Source: Linderina pennispora (Eukaryota > Kickxellomycota > Kickxellomycetes > Kickxellales > Kickxellaceae). Taken from it: DNA of 64,000 nucleotides. The position numbers and the translations under genes are program-made. The notes under the pieces were generated by a model. It ran no database searches and was not told where the DNA came from. It saw only the letters and a program-made list of their open reading frames with translations. This document shows positions 54,959 through 64,000 of this stretch, one piece after another. Where the stretch lies: positions 372,001-436,000 of the forward strand of contig NW_024468257.1 in NCBI RefSeq assembly GCF_002104995.1. The letters run 5' to 3'. Within the stretch, counting starts at the first letter, position 1. Every line of letters starts with the position of its first letter.

Positions 54959-56497
54959 ATGATCTCGGAACTTCTCTCTGTTTCAACGCCGCTGGCTCTC
55001 CCAGCCGTGTCGCTGGCCATAGCGGTCTATGTTGCCCTTACCATCAAGCGTGCGTTCTTTTCGCCCCTGTCCACAATTCCTGGGCCGTTTCTGAACAAGC
55101 TTTCCAACCTTCCCCTCAGGTACCACACCATGACTGGCAGTTACCACGCGTATACTACCCAGCTCCATATCAAGTATGGCGAGGTTGTTCGCATTGGCGC
55201 AGACTTCATCTCTCTGTCCAACACATCTGACACGCGTTTGGTCCTAGCCACCCATGGCTTTAGAAAGGGCCCGATCTATACAACCGGACTTTTGCTGGAA
55301 GAAAACTCGTTTGCTACAACCAACCCCGAGCTCAACAAGGTTCGCCGCCGGCAGATTGGCGATGCCTATGCCTTTCACACATTGCGGGCAGTCGAGGACT
55401 TGGTTGTTGACGCTGGTGCCAACTCGCTGATCAAGGTGTGGGACGCGGCTCTTGCAGAGCAAGGCGACAAGGCCCGCATCAACTACTTCTACTCGTTCCA
55501 TCGCGCCAGCTTCGATGTGGTCGGTGCCCTTGGGTTTGGCCAGAGCTTCAATATCCTGCAGACCGGCAACACGGAGGTCATTGACCACATGCAGAATTCA
55601 ATCCACCTAAAGGTGCTGTCCAGCCTCCTGCCGTTTATCTGGTCTATACCGGTGCTGTTCAAGGAAAAGAAAAAGTCGACAAAGGCCATCGTCCAGCTTA
55701 TCCGCGATACCATTGACATGCGCAAGAAGCTGGTCAGCGAGACTGGCAAGCCACCGCGGATCGACGTGTTGCAAAAGATGGTTGATGCCAAGGACCCGGT
55801 CACAGGCGAGATCCTCGGCAATGAGAGCTTGATTTCGGAGATCTTCCTGATGCTCATTGCTGGCACTGACACCACCAGCAACACGCTGTCATGGGTTATG
55901 ATGCAGCTGATGCACTACCCGGAGGTGTACCGCCGCGTCACTGAGGAAATACGCACAACATTCCCGGACACCTCGCAAACAATTTCGTTTAATGAGGCCA
56001 GGTCCAAGCTCCCGTATCTCTCAGCAGTCATCCATGAGACCATGCGCATCAATCCGTCCGTTGGTGGCTTCCTTCCACGCTGCGTTCCGGCAGAGGGTGC
56101 AACAATTCAGGGACACCACATCCCAGCTGGTACACAGATCTGCATTACTATTACTGCTTGCCAGCACAACCCTCAGATGTGGAAGAACCCGGAGGTGTTT
56201 GACCCCGAGCGCTTCCTTGGCCCTGACGTTACCGAAAGATTGAAGGATGTGCTGACATTCAGCTCGGGTGTTCGAGTTTGTATCGGCCGTAACCTTGCCT
56301 GGGTTGAGCTCTACACCGTTCTTGCCAATGTCTTGCGCAGGTACGATTTTGAATTGCCCGAGAATGCGCCGTATGGCCCACACAAGCTCAGCGACAAGGG
56401 AGTTCCGGCCGAGATTCCTGGCGAATCGTTTATTGTCACATCTCCTGTAAATCCGAAGGACAACTGCTGGGTCAAGATTTCGCATGCCAAAGCATAG
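54959..56497 (+). CDS. Cytochrome P450, array member 1
   Basis: Microsomal haem-thiolate mono-oxygenase, 512 residues, intron-free. N-terminal membrane anchor followed by the proline hinge (FFSPLSTIPGP). The I-helix oxygen-binding motif AGTDTTS, the K-helix ETMR, the PERF-type DPERFLGPD, and the haem loop FSSGVRVCIGRN with the axial Cys are all intact. The overall look is near fungal benzoate 4-hydroxylase / trichothecene-pathway P450s, but the substrate is unknown. It is the first of four tandem same-strand paralogues. Needs an NADPH reductase encoded elsewhere. Confidence 0.95.
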   Translation: MISELLSVSTPLALPAVSLAIAVYVALTIKRAFFSPLSTIPGPFLNKLSNLPLRYHTMTGSYHAYTTQLHIKYGEVVRIGADFISLSNTSDTRLVLATHGFRKGPIYTTGLLLEENSFATTNPELNKVRRRQIGDAYAFHTLRAVEDLVVDAGANSLIKVWDAALAEQGDKARINYFYSFHRASFDVVGALGFGQSFNILQTGNTEVIDHMQNSIHLKVLSSLLPFIWSIPVLFKEKKKSTKAIVQLIRDTIDMRKKLVSETGKPPRIDVLQKMVDAKDPVTGEILGNESLISEIFLMLIAGTDTTSNTLSWVMMQLMHYPEVYRRVTEEIRTTFPDTSQTISFNEARSKLPYLSAVIHETMRINPSVGGFLPRCVPAEGATIQGHHIPAGTQICITITACQHNPQMWKNPEVFDPERFLGPDVTERLKDVLTFSSGVRVCIGRNLAWVELYTVLANVLRRYDFELPENAPYGPHKLSDKGVPAEIPGESFIVTSPVNPKDNCWVKISHAKA

Positions 56498-56837
56498 CGT
56501 GTTTGCATCAATAAATGTTGTCTTGAAGCCTCAGACCATACGGCGATTTATTAGCCAGCATGTCCGTTAATTGCTGCTGGTTTGACAAACAGGGGCCACC
56601 CCTTGTGCGTAGGCAAATTTCCGGAGCACCGCCGGCACTATAAACTACTGAAAATGGTATTTTTGCGGCGTGACCATTGTTCAAGTACACACATGTGAAA
56701 TTGTTGCTCGCTGTTGCCAGCAGTAAACTGTCTTGACTAGAAACGCCAAAGGGTGCCGCGGCTATTAGTGTGCCTTTCCTTCCTTTCGACTCCTCCACCA
56801 CTTATTTTCTCTAACCACCCTTGGCTCATATTTCACC
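56498..56837. other. Spacer between P450 genes 1 and 2
   Basis: About 340 bases; AATAAA-like signal right after gene 1. No gene seen. Confidence 0.5.
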
Positions 56838-58382
56838 ATGCTATTCGATATGGATTACCAGGCAATCTCGTCGTCTCTGATCGCCCCAGTAGCAGCATTG
56901 GCCATTGCTATTTATGTAGCGTCTGCTATCAGGCACGCATTCTTCTCGCCGCTCTCGAGTATACCTGGTCCGGTCATAAACAAGTTTTCCAGTCTGCCGC
57001 TGCTGTTCAAAGTTATGACCGGCCAGTACCACGCATATTCGACAGAGCTGCATGCGAAATACGGCGAGATTGTGCGCATCGGCGCCAGCTACGTGTCCCT
57101 GTCCAACACATCGGATACACGGCTTGTCCTTGCCACCCACGGGTTTAAGAAGGGAGTGGCGTATACCAAGGGCCAGCTGACAAAGCAGAACTCATTCTCG
57201 ACTGTTGATCCAGAGTTCAACAAAGTGCGGCGGCGCCAGATTGGAGATACCTTTGCGATGCACACACTACGGGGTATCGAGGACCTGGTTGTTGGTGCGG
57301 GTGCTAACTCGCTGATCAAGGCGTGGGATGCCGAGATTTCCAAGCAAGGAGGAGCAGCAAGAGTCAACTACTTTTATGCACTACATCGCATGGGTTTTGA
57401 CGTGATCGGTGCGGTTGGGTTTGGCCAGAACTTCAACATTCTGCAGACAGGCAACACGGAAGTAATTGACAATATGCAGAGCATGATGCACTTGAAGTCA
57501 ATAATCACTGTGCTGCCATTTGTCAACCGGGTTCCATGGCTATTCCCAAAGCTGAAGAAGTCTGCGCAATCACTTTTAGACTTCATTGGCGGCGCAATCA
57601 GGATGCGCAGACAGCTTATTGAAACGACAGGTGCCCCACCACGGGTTGACATCCTGCAAAAGATGATTGATGCCAGCGATCCGGCGACGGGCCAGATTCT
57701 CGATGGAGATAACCTCGTATCTGAAGTTGGACTGATGCTGATTGCTGGAACAGACACCACCAGCAACACGCTGTCGTATACGCTTACACATCTGCTCCAC
57801 AACCCTGGTGTCTACAGGCGGGCAACGGAGGAGGTACGCAGTGTATTCCCTGATGCCTCGCAAACGATTTCGTTTAATGACGCTAAATCCAAGCTGCCCT
57901 ATCTCTCAGCAGTAATCCACGAGGCTATGCGATTGAATCCATCCGTGTCTGGCTTGCTACCACGCCAGCTTCCGGCTGATGGGGCAACGATCCAAGGCCA
58001 TCACATCCCGAAGGACGCACAAATATGCATATCTGTTTTTGCCTGTCAGCGCAATCCGCGGACTTGGGATAACCCCAATGTGTTCGACCCAGAGCGTTTT
58101 CTTGGCACCGACTTAGCTGAGAAGTTGAAGGATGTGCTGACTTTCAGCTCGGGTGTTCGGGTCTGTATCGGACAAAACCTCGCCTGGGTTGAGATCTATA
58201 CGGTTCTTGCCAACATTCTGCGCAGGTACAACTTCTCGCTGCCCGAGGACGCCCCATATGGCCCTCACAGACTGAACAGGCTTGGTGTTCCGGTCGAGAT
58301 CCCAGCCGCTTCATTTATCGTTACCGGTCCGAGGAATCCAAAAGACAACTGCTGCGTCAGCATTACTCTTGCTGCGGCTTGA
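56838..58382 (+). CDS. Cytochrome P450, array member 2
   Basis: Tandem paralogue of member 1 (514 residues, intron-free), with the same anchor and hinge (FFSPLSSIPGP). I-helix AGTDTTS, K-helix EAMR, DPERFLGTD and haem loop FSSGVRVCIGQN are intact. It differs from member 1 mainly in the F-G region and around the substrate-recognition segment after the K-helix (SVSGLLPRQLP versus SVGGFLPRCVP), which suggests a shifted substrate range. The next interval to member 3 is 3 kb instead of about 0.35 kb because it contains the Fanzor-like gene. Confidence 0.95.
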   Translation: MLFDMDYQAISSSLIAPVAALAIAIYVASAIRHAFFSPLSSIPGPVINKFSSLPLLFKVMTGQYHAYSTELHAKYGEIVRIGASYVSLSNTSDTRLVLATHGFKKGVAYTKGQLTKQNSFSTVDPEFNKVRRRQIGDTFAMHTLRGIEDLVVGAGANSLIKAWDAEISKQGGAARVNYFYALHRMGFDVIGAVGFGQNFNILQTGNTEVIDNMQSMMHLKSIITVLPFVNRVPWLFPKLKKSAQSLLDFIGGAIRMRRQLIETTGAPPRVDILQKMIDASDPATGQILDGDNLVSEVGLMLIAGTDTTSNTLSYTLTHLLHNPGVYRRATEEVRSVFPDASQTISFNDAKSKLPYLSAVIHEAMRLNPSVSGLLPRQLPADGATIQGHHIPKDAQICISVFACQRNPRTWDNPNVFDPERFLGTDLAEKLKDVLTFSSGVRVCIGQNLAWVEIYTVLANILRRYNFSLPEDAPYGPHRLNRLGVPVEIPAASFIVTGPRNPKDNCCVSITLAAA

Positions 58383-59019
58383 TCACTGGACCGTCTCTAA
58401 CGCACAATCTTTTACCTATATATAGGATTTTATAGTCCAAAAAATGTCCAACTGTCCGGTAAAACCTTTTTAGTTGGTTAAAACATAAAACTCTTAAGCT
58501 TCAACACGGGTTTGAGTGACTTGCTCTGTAAACTCCTTTTTATCTTGTGTGGCATCTGACCTCATCGGTGAAACCAGGGTGACAAGCTGGTATTGTAGTG
58601 GTCACAGGTCTCCACTAGATATCTCCATTGGTTCAACGCAAGAGCTGCTCTCATTGTCGGTCGGCCTGATAACTTCCATGGCATCACCATGGCGGTCATC
58701 ACCGGCTGCGCAACACTCAGGATATTTATTTATGAGCACCTATTGAATAAGGCCATATAGCTCTTCTAGCGGTCATGCAATATTTGTGGGTTTATTTTAC
58801 AAATTAATTTGTCTTATGAACATGCGTAAGCAGTAGTATTTGGGCCACAATGGATCCAGTCTGTATAGACTGATTCAAGAGACTGTATCAGTGCTAAGGG
58901 CCCCAAGAACCATGCAAGCCAGATCATTTTTAATAAAAAGTTCTTAATGCTATGCATACGCAATAAAGCAAAGCTGAACAGCATCATTTCTCTTCTTACT
59001 TGCCTATTGAATTTCTCAA
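58383..59019. other. Region between P450 gene 2 and the Fanzor-like gene
   Basis: About 640 bases, AT-rich compared with the P450 genes, probably including the left end of the inserted element. It holds a short perfect stem AGTCT-GTAT-AGACT near 58860-58875 followed by a partial copy (agactgtatcagt). I could not find terminal inverted repeats or a target-site duplication by eye. Confidence 0.4.
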
Positions 59020-61115
59020 ATGAATATTACCCGCAGCACTACTGTCATAAAGACATCACTTGGTGGTATTGGCTTCCGTGATTCTATGTTGCCCCGCCTA
59101 GAGCAATTTGTACACAGCGTCAATATCATCAAAGAGCATACATACATGCTTGCACGATGGATATTACTCCATCAACTAGCTGACGATGATGCTTTTGACC
59201 CTGCAATATTTGTGAAAAAGGGAATCTTTCATTCAATTTATTTATTTATATATCACAATTTGAAGGCAAAGGCAGCCATGTCTGCCGAGGATTTCGTCAA
59301 CTGGAAGGACAGGTCAGAACTGTCGAGCGCAGATTTCGGTGATGTAGTTAGATACCATATTTATGATTATCTATTGCATAATGGCGATATCGAGCTACAT
59401 GGTGTACGTGAAATGAATCAAGTAGCAACATACGTGGATGCCGAGCTGATGACAGCATACAAGAGCAACATTGTGTTGCACTATGGCACTTGCCTACAGC
59501 GGATTCTGGCCAAATTGATTGATATTTGCAGCCGCAAAAACACACTGCACAGTACAATGGGCAATGTGTCCAAGGCTGAGTTCAATAACGCATGTCAAGT
59601 GTGTATTTATACACCTGCACAGAAGCTCCGCCAGGCAGTTGCCTCTAGGCACCCTGATCTCAGTGTGCTCACCCTACCGATGCTTGCAATCTACAACAAG
59701 CTGGCACCAGTCCTTAATGCCTATGATGCCAAGTACAGATTCGCCAAAGACAGCCGATACTATGATGCCAAGGCAAATCCACTTAAGCATCTGCGTGCAT
59801 ATATTCGCTTATGCCAGCTTATTGAGAATGAGCAGCTTGGCAAGTCTCCCCCCAATGCCTGCCTCTGCGGACATCATGGATCCCAGGCCATGTGCGCTTA
59901 GACAAGCAAATAATCAAGCAGGTGTTTATTTCGAAAACACGTGAGGAGGTTACCAAGATCAACGCAGCAAAGAGGGCAGCAGCAGCAGACACTGTTGCAG
60001 CACTTAACAATGCATATGCATCAGCACCCCCAGTCTGTGCACACGACCCGGTCCAAGGGATCACACAATCTGTGTGGGATGTGTGGGGCCGGGTCGCAGA
60101 TTTAACATCAAAGCCATTTAAGGCGCATGATGATAGAAAATTCCACGGAATGGCAACAACAGATGGTATAACGATATGCATTTTGTTGCAAGACAAGGTA
60201 TCCAAGGCTGATGCTGCAGGAGACGATGCTGCGGGAGGCAATGCTATAGGCGATGCTGCAGGAGGTGGTGATGCAGGAGGCGATGCTACAGCTGACTGTC
60301 ACTATATCCACCAAATCCCACAGCCAGAGCTGCAGAATCTGAAAGGCTGCTGTGTATTCATCGATCCAGGTCGGGGTGATTTACTATACATGATGCACAA
60401 AAATAGCAGCAATGGGAAAGAGGGTGAAAAAATGCTCTACCGCTACACACGGCAGCAGCGCAATAAGGAGCTCAAGCTGCGCCATTATGACAGGATTCGT
60501 TGGGATACAAAGGATCAAGTCCCAGAAGATGCTGTCCGCATAGCAGAGGCAGAGCTTTCCAAGCACTGCTGCCGGACCCTTAGCCCAGCAAAATTCCGTG
60601 CCTACGTTGCTGGCCGTGCATCTGTGCGGTGTGTCCTAGCACCGTTTTATGCCAGCACGATGACAGCGCGAAGGTTACCAGAGCAGCAGCCCACTAAGTC
60701 AAACAAGCAGCACCAGAGGCGCTGGAAGGCCCATCTGGGTGTCGGGACCAGTCCCAAGGTGTACTCGCTTCACCGCAAGCTGCGCCTTGATTCATTCATG
60801 AACCAGGCCCGTACAGACCACAGGCTTGCCGCAAAACTCCGGAGCAAGTTCGGTCCAGATCCAGTGCTGATCATGGGCAATTGGAGTGCGCCGATGGCCC
60901 GACACCATGCGCCGATTCGTGGCAAGGGATGGCGCGACAAGTTCAAGCACCATGGCTTTGAAGTCTATCTGATCGACGAATTCCGGACATCATCGATGTG
61001 TCAACCCATGCTGACTAGCAGCCGAGCTCGCATCGCAAGCAGAGCAATTCTAGTATGTAAAACCAATACCCTGCATGCAGACATAATGATGTACGCTCTC
61101 GGGCACGTGAATTGA
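59020..61115 (+). CDS. Fanzor-like protein (eukaryotic TnpB homologue), frame-broken
   Basis: Two frames, 59020-59901 and 59859-61115, form one gene of about 700 residues, joined by a -1 shift in a run of six C near 59848. N-terminal signature: TVIKTSL followed by MLPRLEQFVHSVNIIKEHT. Helical REC/WED-like part, then LRAYIRLCQLIENEQLGK and PLRTSWIPGHV. RuvC-I motif VFIDPGRGDLLY at about 60353-60388, then RYTRQQRNKELKLRHY. The late block MGNWSAPMARHHAPIRGKG leads to EVYLIDEFRTSSMC near 61000. These blocks, in this order, are those of Fanzor proteins, eukaryotic relatives of IS605 TnpB, some of which are RNA-guided DNA nucleases. The C-terminus after DEFRTS is shorter than usual. The element sits in the P450 array. 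Confidence 0.82.
59020..61115 (+). mobile_element. Probable Fanzor-carrying element, ends not defined
   Basis: A TnpB/Fanzor-type gene standing alone between two P450 paralogues is best read as a mobile-element insertion or its remnant. No transposase (Crypton, hAT, Helitron, Mariner) is seen nearby. Only the gene body is given because the true ends could not be found. Confidence 0.5.
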
Positions 61116-61382
61116 TAATTGCTTCCATACAGTGGAACGGTAAATGGCTGGGATTGGTTTGGGCAATTAGGACGATGCACTACTATATGCAACCCACCCT
61201 TCGCCAGCCACAAGGCTGAGAACAATGTTTGAGATAGCACTATTCCCACTTGACATAGTTGCTCCCACAGCCGTGCATGGTTGTGTGGTAGTGTCAAGGT
61301 TGGGCTCGTCTTAAATGCACCCCCAGCTCCCTCACTCTATCTCTCCTCTTTTCCAACGCCCATATCATAATTCTCATTTTCA
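61116..61382. other. 3' flank of the Fanzor-like gene and promoter of P450 gene 3
   Basis: About 270 bases. In known Fanzor loci the guide RNA comes from the region downstream of, or overlapping, the 3' end; this is where it would be sought. Small hairpin-like stretches occur (cacagccgtgcatggttgtg near 61266), but nothing diagnostic. Confidence 0.4.
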
Positions 61383-62954
61383 ATGACTGCCGACTATTTA
61401 GACAACATATTCAACATACATCCTGAGAAGCTATCCATCTGGCCAGTGCTTTTGCTGGCTGCTGCAATATACATGGCACAGCTAATTTACTTGGCATTTT
61501 TCTCACCACTTTCCAATATCCCTGGGCCGCTCGTGAACAGATTCTCCAATCTTCCACTCAAGTATCGCATGGTGCGTGGTCAGTATCATTCGTATTCAGC
61601 TGCACTTCATGCCAAGTATGGTGAGGTTGTACGAATCGGACATGATCATGTCTCCTTATCAAACACTGCAGACTGCCGTTTCGTTCTCTCCACCCATGCA
61701 TTTCCAAAGGGGAAGATGTATGATAAGGGGTACAGCAGCAAAGGGTTCGTCGTCAATACCTTCACAGCGGTCAACCCTGAGGTCAACAAATTCCGTCGCC
61801 GCATGATTGGAGACGCCTTTGCAATTCATACGATGCGTGCAGTTGAGGGCATGGTTGTGGATGCGGGTGTTGGTTCGCTGATAAAGACATGGGATACTGA
61901 GATTTCAAGGCAAGGAGGGCAGGCCTGTATCAACTACTATGACTCATTCCTCCGCATGGGGTTCGATGTTATTGGCAGACTATGCTTTGACAGGAACTTT
62001 AACGTTCTCCAGAAAGGAAACACCGAGGTTGTCGACTGGATTCACGATACTGTGACGTTTGCCGCATTCCGTGGAATGGTTCCTTGGCTCTCAAGACAGC
62101 CGTGGGCATTCAAGAAATACAAAGACTCCCGCGCTAGCATCAAAAGGCTGGCAGACACAACTGTCGAAACTCGCCAGAAACAGATCCAAGAAGCTGGTGC
62201 ACCGCTGCGCGTCGATTTGCTACAGAAGCTTGTCGATGCTAAAGACCCCGAGACTGGAAATATATTTACACCCCTCGAGATTCAGTCAGAGATCATTCTC
62301 ATGCTCACCGCTGGGTCCGATACTACTAGCAATATGCTTACATGGACTGTAATGAACCTGATGCACTATCCGGAGATCTACGGACGTGTAACTAGAGAAG
62401 TGCGCGCCGCATTCGCCGATACCTCCCGGACTATTTCGTTTGCCGATGCCACATCGAGGCTGCCGTATCTCACAGCTGTTATCTATGAGTCAATGCGGCT
62501 AACACCATCGTTCTCGAGCATACTGCAACGGTGCGCACCTACTGGTGGTACGTATATTCAAGGATTCGTCATTCCGAGTGATTCACACATCTGTGTGTCA
62601 ATTTCTGCTTGCCATCGCAACCCACGCCTATGGAAGGACCCGGAAACCTTTGATCCCGAGCGCTTCCTTGGTCCAGATTCGGCAGCACGGATGAGAGACG
62701 TACTGGTGTTCAGTTCAGGCGTTCGCATCTGTATTGGGAAAAACCTGGCCTGGTTTGAACTGTACTTGGTGCTTGCAAACATTCTGCGCAGGTATGACCT
62801 CTCGCTGCCTGTAGATGCGCCGTATGGGCCACATAGGCTGGACAAGGTTGGCGCTCCGGTCGAAATTCCAGCGCAATCGCTTCTTGTCACTGCTCCGAGG
62901 AATCCCAAGAGTGATTGCCGCTTAATCATTTCTTTGGCAGAGACAGGCTTTTGA
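61383..62954 (+). CDS. Cytochrome P450, array member 3
   Basis: 523 residues, intron-free, same family as members 1 and 2 but the most diverged of the array. Anchor and hinge FFSPLSNIPGP; I-helix AGSDTTS; K-helix ESMR; DPERFLGPD; haem loop FSSGVRICIGKN. The N-terminus before the anchor is longer, and the C-terminal end differs (LAETGF). All catalytic motifs are intact, so it should be active. Lies just downstream of the Fanzor-like insertion. Confidence 0.95.
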   Translation: MTADYLDNIFNIHPEKLSIWPVLLLAAAIYMAQLIYLAFFSPLSNIPGPLVNRFSNLPLKYRMVRGQYHSYSAALHAKYGEVVRIGHDHVSLSNTADCRFVLSTHAFPKGKMYDKGYSSKGFVVNTFTAVNPEVNKFRRRMIGDAFAIHTMRAVEGMVVDAGVGSLIKTWDTEISRQGGQACINYYDSFLRMGFDVIGRLCFDRNFNVLQKGNTEVVDWIHDTVTFAAFRGMVPWLSRQPWAFKKYKDSRASIKRLADTTVETRQKQIQEAGAPLRVDLLQKLVDAKDPETGNIFTPLEIQSEIILMLTAGSDTTSNMLTWTVMNLMHYPEIYGRVTREVRAAFADTSRTISFADATSRLPYLTAVIYESMRLTPSFSSILQRCAPTGGTYIQGFVIPSDSHICVSISACHRNPRLWKDPETFDPERFLGPDSAARMRDVLVFSSGVRICIGKNLAWFELYLVLANILRRYDLSLPVDAPYGPHRLDKVGAPVEIPAQSLLVTAPRNPKSDCRLIISLAETGF

Positions 62955-63325
62955 AAATAATTGCGGTGCATCTTGCGCACACAAACGCTGCCTGCTATCC
63001 TGTCGCTTGAATATGATGCTTGTTAGGATTAGGCACGTTGCGTAATTCCTGTTAGGCTAAACTTGGTATAGTACCCTTCGATTTATTAGCCGAAATGACG
63101 GACTTGGGAGCTGCAGCACTCATAAATGAGATATTGCATAGGACCTGCAGCATTCGGACGGACATCGGAGCGCTCTCTGTAAGCGCACATGTCTGGCTGA
63201 TGTCAAATATGATCTCCTGCCCTGATAAAAGGCAGTGGCAATCCCTAGGTCCATCTCTGCTCGCACACACTCCTCTTCTCATCTCATCTCTTCACCATAG
63301 TTTTTATAACTGTTCTTTGAAACGA
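62955..63325. other. Spacer between P450 genes 3 and 4
   Basis: About 370 bases, no gene seen. Confidence 0.5.
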
Positions 63326-64000
63326 ATGGCGATTACTAGTGCGTGCAACGAGCTACTAACCTCATCTGTCCTGTGGACAGTCGCCCTGCTTGCTGCTTCG
63401 GTGTACCTTGTGCAGCTGGTACACACTGCATTCTTTTCTCCTCTTGCCCAGGTCCCAGGGCCGCTCCTGAACAAGTTTTCTAACCTGCCGCTCAAGTACC
63501 ATGTCATTCGCGGACAATACCATTCGTATACAAGCGCACTGCACGCCAAGTATGGCGAAATTGTGCGCATTGGATACAACCACGTCTCTCTGTCCAACAC
63601 CTCCGATGCTCGGCTCGTTCTTGCCACCCATGCATTTCTGAAAGGCCCTATGTATGAAAAGGGGCACCTGATTGAGGCCAATACCTTCTCGACTATCGAC
63701 CCTGAGGAGAACAAGATACGCAGGCGCCAGATTGGAAGTGCATTTGCGATGCACACTATGCGTGCTGTTGAGGATACAGTAGTCGATGCCGGCGCAAACT
63801 CGCTCATCAGCGTGTGGGACGCTGAAATCTCCAAGCAAGGAGGGGCAGCCAAGGTCAACTACTTTTACTCATTCCACCGTATGGGCTATGATGTTATCGG
63901 CGCAATTGGCTTTGGGGAGAGCTTCAACATTTTGAAAACCGGAAACACGGATGTCATTGACTGGATGCAGGACACGGTGCACCTCAAGTCATTCCGTAGC
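63326..64000 (+). CDS. Cytochrome P450, array member 4, cut by the window edge
   Basis: Open from the ATG at 63326 (MAITSACNELLTSS) to the last base, 225 codons without a stop. The N-terminal anchor and hinge (FFSPLAQVPGP), the B-helix region (HAKYGEIVRIGYNHVSLSNT) and the block RRRQIGSAFAMHTMRAVED align with members 1-3. The sequence stops before the I-helix, so catalytic motifs are outside the window. Confidence 0.92.
   Translation, partial: MAITSACNELLTSSVLWTVALLAASVYLVQLVHTAFFSPLAQVPGPLLNKFSNLPLKYHVIRGQYHSYTSALHAKYGEIVRIGYNHVSLSNTSDARLVLATHAFLKGPMYEKGHLIEANTFSTIDPEENKIRRRQIGSAFAMHTMRAVEDTVVDAGANSLISVWDAEISKQGGAAKVNYFYSFHRMGYDVIGAIGFGESFNILKTGNTDVIDWMQDTVHLKSFRS

Noticed and set aside
59902-61115. 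Two independent genes instead of one broken Fanzor-like gene
   Set aside because: The second frame lacks an ATG near its start, and the Fanzor block PLRTSWIPGHV begins in it directly where the first frame stops making sense, next to a C-run.
1-64000. tRNA, rRNA or snRNA genes
   Set aside because: I scanned the intergenic parts for T-loop GTTCGA-type and B-box patterns and found isolated partial matches only, none with a foldable cloverleaf.

Overview
The window looks like 64 kb of nuclear DNA from an early-diverging fungus, most likely a Kickxellomycotina (Coemansia-like) species. The evidence is compact, intron-poor genes, short GT-AG introns (one GC-AG), moderately GC-rich coding sequence, fungal-specific families (Leu5 carrier, Mub1/SamB, Sso-type syntaxins, Pff1, RTA1, Ptm1, Pop5) and lineage-specific unknown families. 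The lineage call is an inference; no rRNA or phylogenetic marker was tested.

Layout. 1-5.2 kb: left-edge secreted-protein remnant, two tandem Leu5-type mitochondrial CoA carriers, and mevalonate diphosphate decarboxylase. 5.5-13.6 kb: an orphan P-loop protein, a three-exon augmin subunit 4 (HAUS4), the MYND-finger protein Mub1/SamB and the Golgi syntaxin Sed5. 13.6-22 kb: a decayed and an intact copy of a lineage-specific protein, a membrane-anchored PHP phosphoesterase and inorganic pyrophosphatase. 23.3-27.5 kb: a tandem array of three plasma-membrane syntaxins (Sso1/2 type) with a gene-conversion tract. 27.7-36 kb: ribonucleotide reductase small subunit with MCB/E2F-like promoter sites, vacuolar protease Pff1, an unknown membrane protein and an RTA1 protein. 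37-43.7 kb: two small single-TM paralogues, Ptm1/GPR107, DcpS and an ACS-type MFS transporter. 44-54 kb: an OPT oligopeptide transporter, the splicing factor Sad1/USP39, a small two-exon membrane protein, a long unrecognised protein and Pop5. 55-64 kb: a tandem array of four cytochrome P450 genes, the last cut by the window edge.

The most interesting item is at 59.0-61.1 kb, inside the P450 array. It is a frame-broken gene with the hallmarks of Fanzor, the eukaryotic homologue of TnpB and a candidate RNA-guided nuclease carried by mobile DNA. It has the N-terminal Fanzor signature, the PLRTSWIP segment, a RuvC-I IDPGRGD motif and the DEFRTS motif. A one-base loss in a C-run splits it, and its C-terminal zinc-finger region looks shortened.

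A second window-wide pattern is that many otherwise good genes (both Leu5 copies, two of three syntaxins, Pff1, RTA1, the 50.6 kb gene, a small TM gene) need one base removed to restore the frame. The lesions are strongly biased to +1 and occur even against a near-identical neighbouring paralogue. Assembly error is the simplest explanation, but both Leu5 copies share a lesion at the same site, which needs another one. Coordinates of broken genes are therefore given as spans, with the disruption points in the text.
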